DNA from: Alkalihalobacterium chitinilyticum
Lineage (GTDB): Bacteria; Bacillota; Bacilli; Bacillales; Bacillaceae_F
Assembly (NCBI RefSeq): GCF_029028005.1
Contig: NZ_JAOTPO010000005.1
Coordinates: 1-64,000 of the forward strand
DNA: 64,000 nucleotides
Direction: 5' to 3'
A model generated the notes under the pieces. The model worked only from the letters and a program-made list of their open reading frames with translations, was not told the origin of the DNA and ran no database searches. Shown here in pieces: positions 8,131 through 16,994 of this stretch (its first letter is position 1; the number at the start of each line of letters is the position of its first letter). The position numbers and the translations under genes were made by a program.

Positions 8131-9573
8131 ATGTTTACATTTTTAATTGCTATTGCACTTTTAATTATTGGTTATTATACGTATGGTAAGTTAATAGAAA
8201 GAATTTTCGGTGTAAAAGAGGCACGACAAACACCTGCATATAGTATGAAAGATGGAGTGGACTACATTCCAATGGGAACGAATCGTAACTCTTTAATCCA
8301 GTTGTTAAACATTGCTGGAGTAGGTCCAATTTTCGGCCCAATTATGGGTGCGCTTTATGGTCCAGTCGCTTTTATCTGGATCGTCGTTGGGGCAATTTTT
8401 GCAGGAGCTGTTCATGACTATTTAACAGGCATGATTTCCATCCGTAATAAAGGAGCCCATTTACCACAACTTGCTGGTAAGTTTTTAGGAACGGGTATGA
8501 AGCATATCGTTAATGCCGTTGCTGTTCTTCTGCTACTTCTAGTTGGAACCGTTTTCGTGACGGCACCTGCTGGTTTGTTGTTTAGCTTAATGGATGGCGT
8601 GATTGCATTAGGAATTATTACTGGAGCCATCTTTGTTTACTATATTATCGCTACGTTGTTACCTGTTGATAAAATTATCGGAAGAATTTATCCGATCTTA
8701 GGAGCACTTCTTTTAATTAGTGCAATCGGTGTAGGTGGGATGCTGATTGTAACAGGTGCACCAATTCCTGAATTAACATTACAAAATATGCACCCGTCAG
8801 GAGCAGCGATCTTCCCACTACTGATGATTACAATCGCATGTGGTGCAATTTCTGGGTTCCACGCGACACAGTCACCGATTATTTCAAGAACCCTGCAAAA
8901 TGAACGAAATGGTCGTAAAGTATTTTACGGAATGATGATTGTTGAAGGTATTATTGCAATGATCTGGGCAGCAGCAGCGATGAGTCTTTTCTACGGACAA
9001 GATTTAAGTGAATTAATCGCTACAGGTGGTGCGGGTCTAGTTGTGAGTGAAGTTGCATTTACATTACTAGGTGCAATCGGTGGTACATTAGCAGTACTTG
9101 GTGTTATCGTGTTGCCAATTACTTCTGGAGACACAGCGTTCCGTTCAGCTCGTATGATTATCGCTGAATATATCAATCTACCACAAATCAAGCTATTCAG
9201 TCGTTTATGGATTGCTTTACCGTTATTCGTAATCTCGTTTATCTTAACAAACATGGATTTCACCTTACTATGGAGATACTTTGGTGTAACCAATGCCGCA
9301 ATTAGTGCTATTGCATTATTCGTTGGAGCGATGTATTTAGCTATTCAGTATAAATTCCACTGGGTGGCTTCGATCCCTGCCACATTCATGACTATGGTTG
9401 CTCTTACGTTTATCTTTAACGCACCAATTGGGTTTGGATTGCCAATGACAACATCTTATATAGCTGCAGGTATCGGCACTGTAATTATTCTTGTATTGTT
9501 TGCTTATAAGTTAAAATTAAATCGTGCAGAATCTGAATTTAAAATTGATGCGGACGATAAGATCGCAGCATAA
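8131..9573 (+). CDS. cstA: CstA-family carbon starvation/pyruvate carrier
   Basis: A 480-residue integral membrane protein of the CstA family, the shorter Firmicutes form compared with ~700 residues in E. coli. Conserved segments include YIPMGTNRNSLIQLLNIAGV, GPIFGPIMGALYGP, GAVHDYLTG and SGFHATQSPIISRT. E. coli relatives (CstA, BtsT) import pyruvate and peptides. Placement directly after a LytS/LytT pair repeats the sensor-regulator-carrier logic of BtsS/BtsR-BtsT, so pyruvate uptake is the best inference. An AGAGGTG site precedes the ATG and a strong terminator follows. Confidence 0.9.
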   Translation: MFTFLIAIALLIIGYYTYGKLIERIFGVKEARQTPAYSMKDGVDYIPMGTNRNSLIQLLNIAGVGPIFGPIMGALYGPVAFIWIVVGAIFAGAVHDYLTGMISIRNKGAHLPQLAGKFLGTGMKHIVNAVAVLLLLLVGTVFVTAPAGLLFSLMDGVIALGIITGAIFVYYIIATLLPVDKIIGRIYPILGALLLISAIGVGGMLIVTGAPIPELTLQNMHPSGAAIFPLLMITIACGAISGFHATQSPIISRTLQNERNGRKVFYGMMIVEGIIAMIWAAAAMSLFYGQDLSELIATGGAGLVVSEVAFTLLGAIGGTLAVLGVIVLPITSGDTAFRSARMIIAEYINLPQIKLFSRLWIALPLFVISFILTNMDFTLLWRYFGVTNAAISAIALFVGAMYLAIQYKFHWVASIPATFMTMVALTFIFNAPIGFGLPMTTSYIAAGIGTVIILVLFAYKLKLNRAESEFKIDADDKIAA

Positions 9574-9588
9574 TAATTCTGAAATACA

Positions 9589-9630
9589 GAGACCACTTGG
9601 GCCATTTCTAAATGCTCAAGTGGTCTCTTT
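9589..9630 (+). terminator. Terminator of cstA
   Basis: Perfect 11-bp stem GAGACCACTTG / CAAGTGGTCTC with a 17-base loop and a short T tail. Confidence 0.85.
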
Positions 9631-9761
9631 GTAGAGCAAAAAGAATGTACACTATAACACAAGTCTCCATAATTTATACGATAGCAGTTTCTCTTGTATA
9701 TAAATGTAGAAAAAAACAAATAATACCTAGGACTAAATTTAACTAAACAGGAGGGTCTAAA

Positions 9762-9911
9762 TTGAGCGAGTTTAAGAAAAATCAAAGCCGTCCGGCTAAT
9801 AATGATGAACAGGCTACTATGCAGAATACATCAGAACGCCAGCAAAATGAAGAAACAACAGCTCAAAATGATGGGTTTCGTTACGACTATGATGATTCAT
9901 CAGATCTATAG
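9762..9911 (+). CDS. Small hydrophilic protein (49 aa)
   Basis: A 49-residue open frame with a TTG start placed after a strong CAGGAGGG ribosome-binding site. It is hydrophilic, with a basic start (SEFKKNQSRP) and an acidic, Asn/Gln-rich remainder ending in RYDYDDSSDL. It has no Cys and no hydrophobic helix. The composition recalls small acid-soluble or other minor spore proteins, but I do not recognise a family. Support comes from the ribosome-binding site and the full-length open frame. Confidence 0.55.
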   Translation: MSEFKKNQSRPANNDEQATMQNTSERQQNEETTAQNDGFRYDYDDSSDL

Positions 9912-9983
9912 ACAGTTTGTTTAAAATGTGATTGCATATACATACTAATAAAGGTAATTTTATGAAAAAGTGGTGTCTACCCA

Positions 9984-10012
9984 TTGACTATGTAAGCGTT
10001 TTCATTTATAGT
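9984..10012 (+). promoter_or_regulatory. Strong SigA promoter of candidate small RNA
   Basis: TTGACT (9984-9989), a 17-base spacer and TATAGT (10007-10012). This near-consensus promoter lies in a region with no reading frame downstream for over 350 bases, which points to an RNA product starting near 10019. Confidence 0.6.
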
Positions 10013-10016
10013 GAAT

Positions 10017-10217
10017 GTAGGCAGGATAGCAATTGTGGCTATCGTAGTATTCAGCGTAGGTGGGGCTAATACTGTAACGAGGAGAAGTGATATCTTTTCG
10101 CTGTAACTCGTAATTGTTCGAAAATTAAAGTGAAGAAGATGTCCTTTTCCTTCATTTCTAACTTATAATTTTTAATGAATGTTGACAGGCCTACTGTGAT
10201 TTAGTAGGTTTTTTTGT
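10017..10217 (+). ncRNA. Candidate structured small RNA, ~200 nt
   Basis: Between a near-consensus promoter and an intrinsic terminator lie ~200 bases with no open frame but several hairpins: GATAGC/GCTATC (10025-10043), AGTATT/AATACT (10046-10073), and CGAG/CTCG enclosing GAAG/CTTTTC (10078-10110). The terminator is CCTACT/AGTAGG (10190-10208) with a T7 run. The 5' GTAGGC (10017-10022) is complementary to GCCTAC (10189-10194), the left arm of the terminator, so the ends could pair and disarm it. I could not assign it to a known RNA family. It might instead be a leader of the UspA gene at 10372. Confidence 0.5.
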
Positions 10218-10371
10218 TGTGCATTTGGGTAATGATCCATAGGTCAAAACTGATTTGAAAAATCTCTGAATTATTTTGAAATGTGTTGGGTATTCTGATA
10301 AAATATTATTATAATATTCTGTTAATAATGTGTATTTTAATGAATTTAAAGTGAGAAAGTAGGGGATGGTG

Positions 10372-10791
10372 ATGTTTCAACAAATACTTTTAGCAGCAGA
10401 TGGTTCAAAACACTCGATACGTGCTGCAGAAAAAGCGATTCAATTAGTCAAGAACCAAGCCAATAGTTTAGTTGAAGTCATCTACGTCATCAACGGGTCT
10501 ACTTCTAAGGCAGATGCGCTTCGAAATAATGACTCAAAACAAATGGAAGAACAACGGCGAGAAAAGTTAAAAGACATTATAAACCTTCTTACAAAGGAAG
10601 GAATTAAACATCAAGTCAATATATTACATGGAGAACCGGGACCAACTGTCGTCGAGTACGCCAATGATAAAAATTTTGATTGTCTGGTCATTGGGAGCAG
10701 AGGATTAAATGCATTGCAGAGTATGGTGTTAGGAAGTGTCAGTCACAAAGTTGCTAAACGAGTTAAATGTCCAGTCATGATTGTTAAGTAG
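10372..10791 (+). CDS. Universal stress protein, UspA family
   Basis: A 139-residue single-domain UspA protein: N-terminal LLAADGSKHS nucleotide-binding Asp, and the C-terminal GSRGLNALQSMVLGSVS matching the ATP-binding G-x2-G-x9-G-[ST] motif. The start at 10372 aligns with the paralogue at 12918, which begins the same way; an ATG at 10366 is alternative. Predicted cytosolic ATP-binding stress protein. The two paralogues flank pfkA, suggesting local duplication. Confidence 0.88.
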   Translation: MFQQILLAADGSKHSIRAAEKAIQLVKNQANSLVEVIYVINGSTSKADALRNNDSKQMEEQRREKLKDIINLLTKEGIKHQVNILHGEPGPTVVEYANDKNFDCLVIGSRGLNALQSMVLGSVSHKVAKRVKCPVMIVK

Positions 10792-10833
10792 AATAGGTGT
10801 AATCGCTTACTTTATGTATAGAATGAATTAAAC

Positions 10834-10860
10834 GGTAGCTGGATATTAAACCTAGCTACC
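10834..10860 (+). terminator. Hairpin after UspA gene
   Basis: GGTAGCT (10834-10840) pairs with AGCTACC (10854-10860). There is no good T run, so it may only protect the 3' end. Confidence 0.35.
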
Positions 10861-11090
10861 TAACTTTGTTTCCCATGGGGTTAAAAGTTAAACATTAAAT
10901 TTACGAATTTTATCATACAATATAAATAAATATATATAAATGGTTATCATTTTTAATTGTGACAAATATGTGTTATAGTACAATAGTACATACCTCTTAT
11001 TTCCTCTTTGTTCTTCCGTTCAAAATTATTCCTAGACATACATTCTTCTTAGATAAATTATTTAAAATAAATGACAGAAAGGTGGATACG

Positions 11091-11258
11091 ATGAATAATG
11101 AAGAGTTCTTAACTGATGAAGAGCTTAAGCAAATTGAACAGTTGACGGACCGAATGGTAAACCATGCAACAGAAGAAGAAATCAAACGTTGTATTACAGA
11201 AATCACCATGATCAAAGAACGAGCAAGACTTCGTCAGCTGCAAATTACCGACAAGTAA
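11091..11258 (+). CDS. Small helical protein (55 aa)
   Basis: A 55-residue protein of unknown function. The start at 11091 follows GAAAGGTGG; the upstream in-frame extension has no ribosome-binding site and an unlikely hydrophobic make-up. The product is charged and looks helical (LTDEELKQIEQLTDRM, ITMIKERARLRQLQ), with a single Cys. It is monocistronic and followed by a terminator. I do not recognise the family. Confidence 0.65.
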   Translation: MNNEEFLTDEELKQIEQLTDRMVNHATEEEIKRCITEITMIKERARLRQLQITDK

Positions 11259-11263
11259 AAAGG

Positions 11264-11295
11264 AAAAGGCTGACCAGATAAATGGCAGCCTTTTT
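11264..11295 (+). terminator. Terminator of 55-aa gene
   Basis: AAAAGGCTG (11264-11272) pairs with CAGCCTTTT (11286-11294), followed by T. Confidence 0.7.
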
Positions 11296-11341
11296 CGATT
11301 CCCTTCCTACAAGGAATCTGCAATGAAACTGTTTTCATTTT

Positions 11342-11360
11342 ACAATTGAATTTCAATTGT
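11342..11360. promoter_or_regulatory. 19-bp perfect palindrome, operator-like
   Basis: ACAATTGAA-T-TTCAATTGT, two perfect 9-bp arms around one base, in the gap before pfkA. It has no T run and looks like a protein-binding site rather than a terminator. The protein is unknown. Confidence 0.5.
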
Positions 11361-11404
11361 GACAAGTTTTGTGATTAAATTTAAGCAGAATTATATTTTA
11401 TCTG

Positions 11405-11640
11405 GCGCAAAGACTCCCTTTTCAAGCCTTTGAGGAAGCAAAAAGGCTAAGTGGGATACGATTGTACACAGACGTTGCCACATCGTTTGGGTCTCAGTAA
11501 CAACCTGATTACTTCAACTAAATTTCATTGGGGGATGAAGAAAACCCTACTGAAAAAGTTTCATTTTATCTTTGGGACAATTCGAACCATTGAAAATCCA
11601 CCTGTACTTATCGACGTCTCACAAAAACCGTAAATACCCC
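11405..11640 (+). other. Structured leader before pfkA, partly lysine-riboswitch-like
   Basis: Part of a 528-base gap between the 55-aa gene and pfkA. The segment GGCGCAAAGACTC, then GCCTTTGAGGAAGC, AAAAAGGCTAAGTGGGA and TGCC (11405-11500) recalls the first half of the L-box lysine aptamer. The later conserved L-box parts are not visible. An AGCCTTT/AAAGGCT hairpin is clear. A 60-codon frame through it has no ribosome-binding site and looks accidental. Confidence 0.3.
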
Positions 11641-11771
11641 AACTCCAGTTTCTTTTTGTCCCCCAAAATGAATTTAATATATCTACAAAGAAGATACTAC
11701 TCCTATTGAAGGGTAAAAAACTCCATTACTGTAAAACCCTACATAGATAAAAAAATTACAATTTTACATAA

Positions 11772-12746
<975 letters not shown>

Positions 12747-12829
12747 AAAGCAATGCTTGAGTTTCATTACCGCAAGTTCAAGTTGCTGAAATATGGGTGG
12801 TGCATCAAAAGCTTCTGGACACTGAATTG

Positions 12830-12865
12830 ACGAAAAGCTATATCTTGAACGGTATAGCTTTTCGT
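12830..12865 (+). terminator. Terminator of pfkA
   Basis: ACGAAAAGCTATA pairs with TATAGCTTTTCGT, a 13-bp perfect stem with a 10-base loop. Confidence 0.8.
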
Positions 12866-12917
12866 TATACTATGGATAGAGACAGATAAAAATGAAATTT
12901 TTGGGAGTAGTGATGGT

Positions 12918-13337
12918 ATGTTTCAACGTATTCTTTTAGCAGCAGACGGATCAGAGCATTCTTTAAGAGCGGCAGAAAAAGCAATTGCGCTAGTAAATGG
13001 TAACGAGGATGCTGTTATTGAAATTATTTATGTGGTAGATGGTGCAACATCAAAAGCAGATGTTCTTCATAATAGAGGATCGATTGAAATCGCAAATAAA
13101 CGAAAAGAACGACTTGCTGGGATTGTCGAAAAGTTGGACGTAGCAGGAGTGAAGTATGAGATTAAGACACTTCATGGTGAGCCAGGGCCAACGGTTGTCG
13201 ATTATGCTAACGAACATGACTTTGATTGTGTACTATTAGGCAGCAGAGGATTAAACCGTCTTCAAAGCATGGTTCTCGGCAGCGTTAGTCACAAGGTTGC
13301 AAAACGAGTGAAGAGTCCGGTTATGATTGTAAAATAA
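12918..13337 (+). CDS. Universal stress protein, UspA family (second copy)
   Basis: A 139-residue UspA paralogue of the gene at 10372, with the same LLAADGSEHS start and GSRGLNRLQSMVLGSVS nucleotide-binding motif. The two proteins are closely similar through their whole length. A GGGAG site lies upstream. It is monocistronic and ends at a perfect terminator. Confidence 0.88.
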   Translation: MFQRILLAADGSEHSLRAAEKAIALVNGNEDAVIEIIYVVDGATSKADVLHNRGSIEIANKRKERLAGIVEKLDVAGVKYEIKTLHGEPGPTVVDYANEHDFDCVLLGSRGLNRLQSMVLGSVSHKVAKRVKSPVMIVK

Positions 13338-13359
13338 TGAGTTAAAGGTGTTATAACAG

Positions 13360-13395
13360 TATGGAGCTGTTATAACTCTTTTTTTGTATAGGAGG
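13360..13395 (+). terminator. Terminator of second UspA gene
   Basis: Perfect 10-bp stem GTTATAACAG / CTGTTATAAC followed by T7. Confidence 0.85.
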
Positions 13396-13514
13396 TCGAA
13401 CTTTCTTATGGAATGATCTCCTTTTATTCTTAATCTAAATTCAGTCATAGATACATAAGTCCTTTCATTTTAGAAAAAAATGAACATGTACGAACTATGA
13501 AGGAGGTTATATCA

Positions 13515-13667
13515 ATGGCACGTGGAAAAAGCTTTAACCATAAGAAAAAGAGTCATCCTGGAGAGTTCCCAAAAAACAGCGAACAAAAAGAGCCGAAAAT
13601 CGAATCATCTGGTGATGATGGGTACTTAGTGGAAAAGGAAGCCTTCAAAAACCGTCTTCCTGAATAA
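13515..13667 (+). CDS. Small basic/acidic hydrophilic protein (50 aa)
   Basis: A 50-residue protein behind a strong AAGGAGG site. The N-terminal half is basic (ARGKSFNHKKKSHPGEFPKN), the C-terminal half acidic (ESSGDDGYLVEKEAFKNR). There is no Cys or membrane segment. The make-up resembles minor spore-core proteins, but no family is recognised. A weak GACTGA/TCAGTC hairpin follows at 13699-13719. Confidence 0.6.
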   Translation: MARGKSFNHKKKSHPGEFPKNSEQKEPKIESSGDDGYLVEKEAFKNRLPE

Positions 13668-13819
13668 ATTTTTAACAGGGGTACATTTGTGCAAAAGGGA
13701 CTGAACAATCTTGTCAGTCTCTATTTTGGTTTATACATTTAATAAATATTTGTTAGGTGTTCGATTGTTTTGTAAAATAATGAGATGAACAGAAATTGAA
13801 ATAGAAAAGGTGTTTTATC

Positions 13820-14935
13820 ATGGTAACTTATATAGTAGTGGGAGCAGGGATTCTCGGGGCCTCAACTGCCTATCATTTAGCGAAAACAGAAGCTAAGGTG
13901 ATCTTAGTTGATCGGAAAGATAACGGACAGGCTACGGACGCCGCAGCTGGGATTGTTTGTCCTTGGCTAACTCAACGCAGAAACAAAGCGTGGTACCAAC
14001 TTGTAAAAAATGGTGCTCGGTTTTATCCAGGTTTAATTCGGGAATTAGAAGAAATCGGTGAAACGAATTCAGGCTATGCAAAAGTAGGAGCGATTAGTTT
14101 ACATACAGATGAGAAAAAGCTGGACCAGATGGAGGAACGGGCCAGAAAGCGAAAAGAGGATGCACCAGAGATCGGTGAAATTACACGATTAACACCTGCC
14201 GAAACAAAAGCCCTATTTCCGCCTCTTTCGGGAGAATACGGTGCTGTGCATATAAGCGGGGGGGCTCGAGTAAATGGCAGAGCGCTTCGAGATGCAATGA
14301 TCAACGCAGCTAAAATAAATGGCGCAACGATTATTACAGGGGAAGCCTCATTAGAGTATGAGGGCAATCAAATTTCCGGTATTACTGTAAATGACAAAAC
14401 TTTTGAAGCGGATCAAGTTATCATCACAGGTGGAGCATGGGCAAACGAGTTACTCAAGTCGATTGGGGTTCACTTTATTGTCAAACCGCAAAAAGCCCAA
14501 ATCGTTCATTTGGAAATGTTAGATACGGACACGAGTGAGTGGCCGGTCGTAATGCCACCTAATAATCAATACTTACTTGCATTTGAAGACGGAAGAGTTG
14601 TTGTAGGTGCAACACACGAAGATGAAAAAGGCTATGATACTCGTGTCACTCCAGGCGGTCTGCATGAAATATTTGATAAAGCTTTAATGATAGCACCTGG
14701 TTTAGCTGATAGTACAGTTCTTGAAACAAGAGTCGGTTTTCGTCCATTCACACCGGGATTTCTACCCGTCATTGGACCGGTACCGAATGTTAAAGGCGTT
14801 CTAGTAGCCAACGGCTTAGGAGCTTCTGGTTTAACTGCAGGGCCATACTTAGGTGCAGAACTCGCCAAGCTAGCCTTAGGCAAACCATTAGAAATTGACA
14901 TCACCCAATATGATGTCGCCGGAGCTCTCCAATAA
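13820..14935 (+). CDS. FAD-dependent oxidoreductase (DAO family)
   Basis: A 371-residue flavoenzyme of the D-amino-acid oxidase/glycine oxidase family. The N-terminal VVGAGILGASTAYHL is the FAD-binding Rossmann motif; ITGGAWANELL and a C-terminal ANGLGASGLTAGPYLG are the conserved DAO segments. It probably oxidises an amino acid or amine to an imino acid with release of hydrogen peroxide; the substrate cannot be told. No ThiO-linked thiamine genes are nearby. It is monocistronic and followed by a long palindromic repeat. Confidence 0.88.
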   Translation: MVTYIVVGAGILGASTAYHLAKTEAKVILVDRKDNGQATDAAAGIVCPWLTQRRNKAWYQLVKNGARFYPGLIRELEEIGETNSGYAKVGAISLHTDEKKLDQMEERARKRKEDAPEIGEITRLTPAETKALFPPLSGEYGAVHISGGARVNGRALRDAMINAAKINGATIITGEASLEYEGNQISGITVNDKTFEADQVIITGGAWANELLKSIGVHFIVKPQKAQIVHLEMLDTDTSEWPVVMPPNNQYLLAFEDGRVVVGATHEDEKGYDTRVTPGGLHEIFDKALMIAPGLADSTVLETRVGFRPFTPGFLPVIGPVPNVKGVLVANGLGASGLTAGPYLGAELAKLALGKPLEIDITQYDVAGALQ

Positions 14936-14940
14936 AATAC

Positions 14941-14990
14941 CGGTAGCAGGTACCTTTAGCAAAGTGCAGTGCTAAAGGTACCTGCTACCG
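14941..14990. repeat. 21-bp inverted repeat, dispersed GGTACCTG-type element
   Basis: CGGTAGCAGGTACCTTTAGC (14941-14960) is exactly mirrored at 14971-14990, extended to 21 bp by one inner base pair, with an 8-base loop. A related but degenerate palindrome lies at 59003-59042 with the shared core GGTACC and CCTTTA. Such short palindromes are dispersed in Bacillus genomes. It directly follows the FAD oxidase stop and could also end transcription in either direction. Confidence 0.7.
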
Positions 14991-15042
14991 ATGATTGGTA
15001 ATGCTGGGTAAATAGTTATTTTCACATGACCTATAAATTTGC

Positions 15043-15077
15043 TATGACTATGCTAGCAATAGGCTAACATAGTCATA
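15043..15077. other. Hairpin between FAD oxidase and YfhD genes
   Basis: TATGACTATG pairs with CATAGTCATA, continued by TAGC/GCTA inside. It has no T run on either strand. It lies between converging genes and may be a weak bidirectional terminator. Confidence 0.4.
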
Positions 15078-15162
15078 AGGAAGTAAGAGTAGCATCTTTA
15101 ACGGCGAACCGTTTGAAAAGTGAGGATGCTGTGTAGAGATTGAGTTAGCTGAATAATCGTAT

Positions 15163-15339
15163 TTATTTCCGGTCTACCTCTGTCGGAGCGTAACCTGGTC
15201 GTGCTTTTAATTCATAACGGTCATCTAACTCTTTTGCCAGCTCCAAATCTTGTTCATCTGTTTTGATATCTTTCTTTGGTGTTTGTGGTAATCCTGCTTT
15301 ATTTTTGTCGCGTGCTTTTTGTTTATGGTGTCTGCCCAT
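15163..15339 (-). CDS. YfhD-family small spore-type protein (58 aa)
   Basis: A 58-residue protein starting MGRHHKQKARDKNKAGLPQT, which matches the YfhD family start (MGR..., RDKN, LPQTP) known in Bacillus. The rest is charged (ELAKELDDRYELKARPGY). A GGAGACGAT site precedes the ATG. Function is unknown; relatives are expressed in sporulation. It is the last of three small genes reading leftward. Confidence 0.7.
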   Translation of the reverse strand: MGRHHKQKARDKNKAGLPQTPKKDIKTDEQDLELAKELDDRYELKARPGYAPTEVDRK

Positions 15340-15379
15340 CTTTGATCGTCTCCTTTATAGTGGAATAGATAATTAGCGT

Positions 15380-15517
15380 CTAATATTCAATATCCTCGAA
15401 ATCCTTTGGTTGAGGAACCGGTTGTTTGTTTTCCCTTATATCATCCTGATTCTGGTTCTGTAACTGCTCATCTCTCTCATCAATTGCTCGATGGTTTCTG
15501 TTCTCTTGCTTTTTCAT
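15380..15517 (-). CDS. Small hydrophilic protein (45 aa)
   Basis: A 45-residue frame beginning KKQENRNHRAIDERDEQL after an AAAGGGAG site. It is rich in Gln, Asn, Glu, Asp and Lys, with no Cys and no hydrophobic stretch. It lies between YfhD and the YjzC-like gene on the same strand with short gaps. Resembles minor spore proteins in composition only. Confidence 0.55.
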   Translation of the reverse strand: MKKQENRNHRAIDERDEQLQNQNQDDIRENKQPVPQPKDFEDIEY

Positions 15518-15579
15518 CGTTAATCTCCCTTTGAATAATGTGCTTGATTTATTATGTGACGTTACGGTGCTATTCCGTT

Positions 15580-15741
15580 CTACTTTTTTTTTCTCCAGGT
15601 CGTTTCTCTACCCTTAACAGGACAGACTGGAAACGTATCATTGTTTTTAAATTGTTTCAGTACACCTGCATCACAAACATAATCTGTAGTTTCAATAACT
15701 CGTTCTCCTGTAGAGAAATTAAGTTCATTTCTTTGAGGCAT
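15580..15741 (-). CDS. Small YjzC-like protein (53 aa)
   Basis: A 53-residue frame behind a GGTGGTGGG site. It shows the FSTGERV start, a single YVCDAG Cys, and a NDTFPVCP ... TTWRKKK end, which resembles YjzC-type small proteins with a degenerate two-Cys ribbon. Function unknown. It heads a leftward group with the 45-aa and YfhD genes. Confidence 0.55.
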   Translation of the reverse strand: MPQRNELNFSTGERVIETTDYVCDAGVLKQFKNNDTFPVCPVKGRETTWRKKK

Positions 15742-16008
15742 TTTTACCCACCACCTTTGTCCTTACAATAAAATGTTACTTCAATAAATTAATCTGTTCT
15801 TTTCCTTGTTAAACTATCCTGAATTTTAAGATCATTAGGCTTGTTAAAATTGTGGAATTTCTGAAAAAAATTTTACGTACTGTATTGGAAAAAGAGTAAA
15901 ATGGATATATAAATGTGTCGGTCAGAGTAACGCTAAAAAAATGAATAACACGTCTAAAATTCTAAAAGAGATTAATAAGAAGTGAACTCAGAAAAGGTGA
16001 GGGGAAAA

Positions 16009-16209
16009 ATGAAAATTGATGTAAAAAAGTGTCCACTTTGTTATGAAGTGAACCATTGTGGAAATGAAGAAACTCAGTCGGCTTGTTGGTGTAGTAAAGA
16101 ATCTTTTCCTAAAGAAATTTTCGAGCTAATACCTAAAGATCAACTCCATCGCTCCTGTATTTGCCAAAATTGTTTGGATCAATTTAAACGTAGCCTTAAA
16201 AAACAATAA
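16009..16209 (+). CDS. Cysteine-rich CWC family protein
   Basis: A 66-residue protein with the pattern CPLCYEVNHCG, ACWC and CICQNC, seven Cys plus His in positions suited to zinc binding. This is the cysteine-rich CWC family, whose function is unknown. The ATG at 16009 follows GGTGAGGGG; a GTG at 15982 in frame is less likely. It converges on the CotF-like gene with a shared hairpin between. Confidence 0.8.
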   Translation: MKIDVKKCPLCYEVNHCGNEETQSACWCSKESFPKEIFELIPKDQLHRSCICQNCLDQFKRSLKKQ

Positions 16210-16212
16210 CCA

Positions 16213-16242
16213 AAAGAGCAGAAACCTGATACTCCGCTCTTT
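16213..16242. terminator. Hairpin between convergent genes
   Basis: AAAGAGC (16213-16219) pairs with GCTCTTT (16236-16242) between the CWC gene (+) and the CotF-like gene (-); it could serve either strand. Confidence 0.5.
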
Positions 16243-16265
16243 CGATCGTCTTAATGAATACAAGA

Positions 16266-16883
16266 CTACTGGTAATTGTTATTTTGCATTTGATTCATAG
16301 AGTGGTTCATTGTTGTGTTCATTGGATTCATTGGATTCATTGGTGCGTCCGCTGGTTGGAACATTGCTGTCATTTGGGAAGTTTGAGTAGTTGAGAAGGT
16401 AGGTGGTTGATAGTAGCCATTCTGGTTCATCCAATTCCAAATCTCATAGCCCATTTCTTGACACATGTTAGCGCCGTTAACATGATACATACGAAGTTGC
16501 GGGTCCGCACATTCATTTGCCCACTGCATTCCCATAACTGCTCCTGATTTATGAGCATTTAAAGCTAATGTTGCGATTGTTTGGTCAGAAAGAGTTTGTG
16601 TATTTGTCATCGGTGCAGACATTGTTACTTGTTGGTGCATGCCCGTATTTACATGTTGTGTATTAAAAGAGGGACTTTGATGCGTCATTTGAGCTCCTTT
16701 ACCTTGCATCATACTTACACCTTGCTGGTAGGCTTGAAGCATCGATTGTTGGTGTCTCATTAAAATTTGCTTAAGTTGTTGATCGTTACACTGTGCTGCA
16801 AATGCACCGTGTTGCTCAATTTCAGCCGCCTTTGTGCGTAATGCTTCAGAAGTTTCTAAAAGTTCATGTGCTGCGATATTCAT
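16266..16883 (-). CDS. Spore coat protein, CotF-like
   Basis: A 205-residue protein. The first ~60 residues form the helical CotF-type segment (ELLETSEALRTKAAEIEQ). A second helical part near 100-155 (ATLALNAHKSGAVMGMQWAN) follows a Gln/Thr/Met-rich linker. The C terminus is a low-complexity run of MNPMN and MNQM repeats rich in Met and Asn. Such composition is typical of coat proteins. A strong GGAGGCG site precedes the start. Confidence 0.8.
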   Translation of the reverse strand: MNIAAHELLETSEALRTKAAEIEQHGAFAAQCNDQQLKQILMRHQQSMLQAYQQGVSMMQGKGAQMTHQSPSFNTQHVNTGMHQQVTMSAPMTNTQTLSDQTIATLALNAHKSGAVMGMQWANECADPQLRMYHVNGANMCQEMGYEIWNWMNQNGYYQPPTFSTTQTSQMTAMFQPADAPMNPMNPMNTTMNHSMNQMQNNNYQ

Positions 16884-16994
16884 TCAAACGCCTCCAGATG
16901 TTTTTTGGGCCTTACCCAAAGCATATTGTGATCTAAAGGTCGAGATAAATTCACAAAAGACACTGGATTTAAATGGAATAGTGACATGATTAGT

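Noticed and set aside
10017-10217. 6S RNA
   Set aside because: Length and paired ends fit loosely, but the long rod with a large central bubble is not evident; left as an unassigned small RNA.
11451-11633. 60-codon open frame before pfkA
   Set aside because: No ribosome-binding site and no protein-like pattern; it lies in the structured leader.
15538-15771. 77-codon plus-strand open frame
   Set aside because: It is the antisense shadow of the 53-codon minus-strand gene, which has a strong ribosome-binding site and a family-like sequence.
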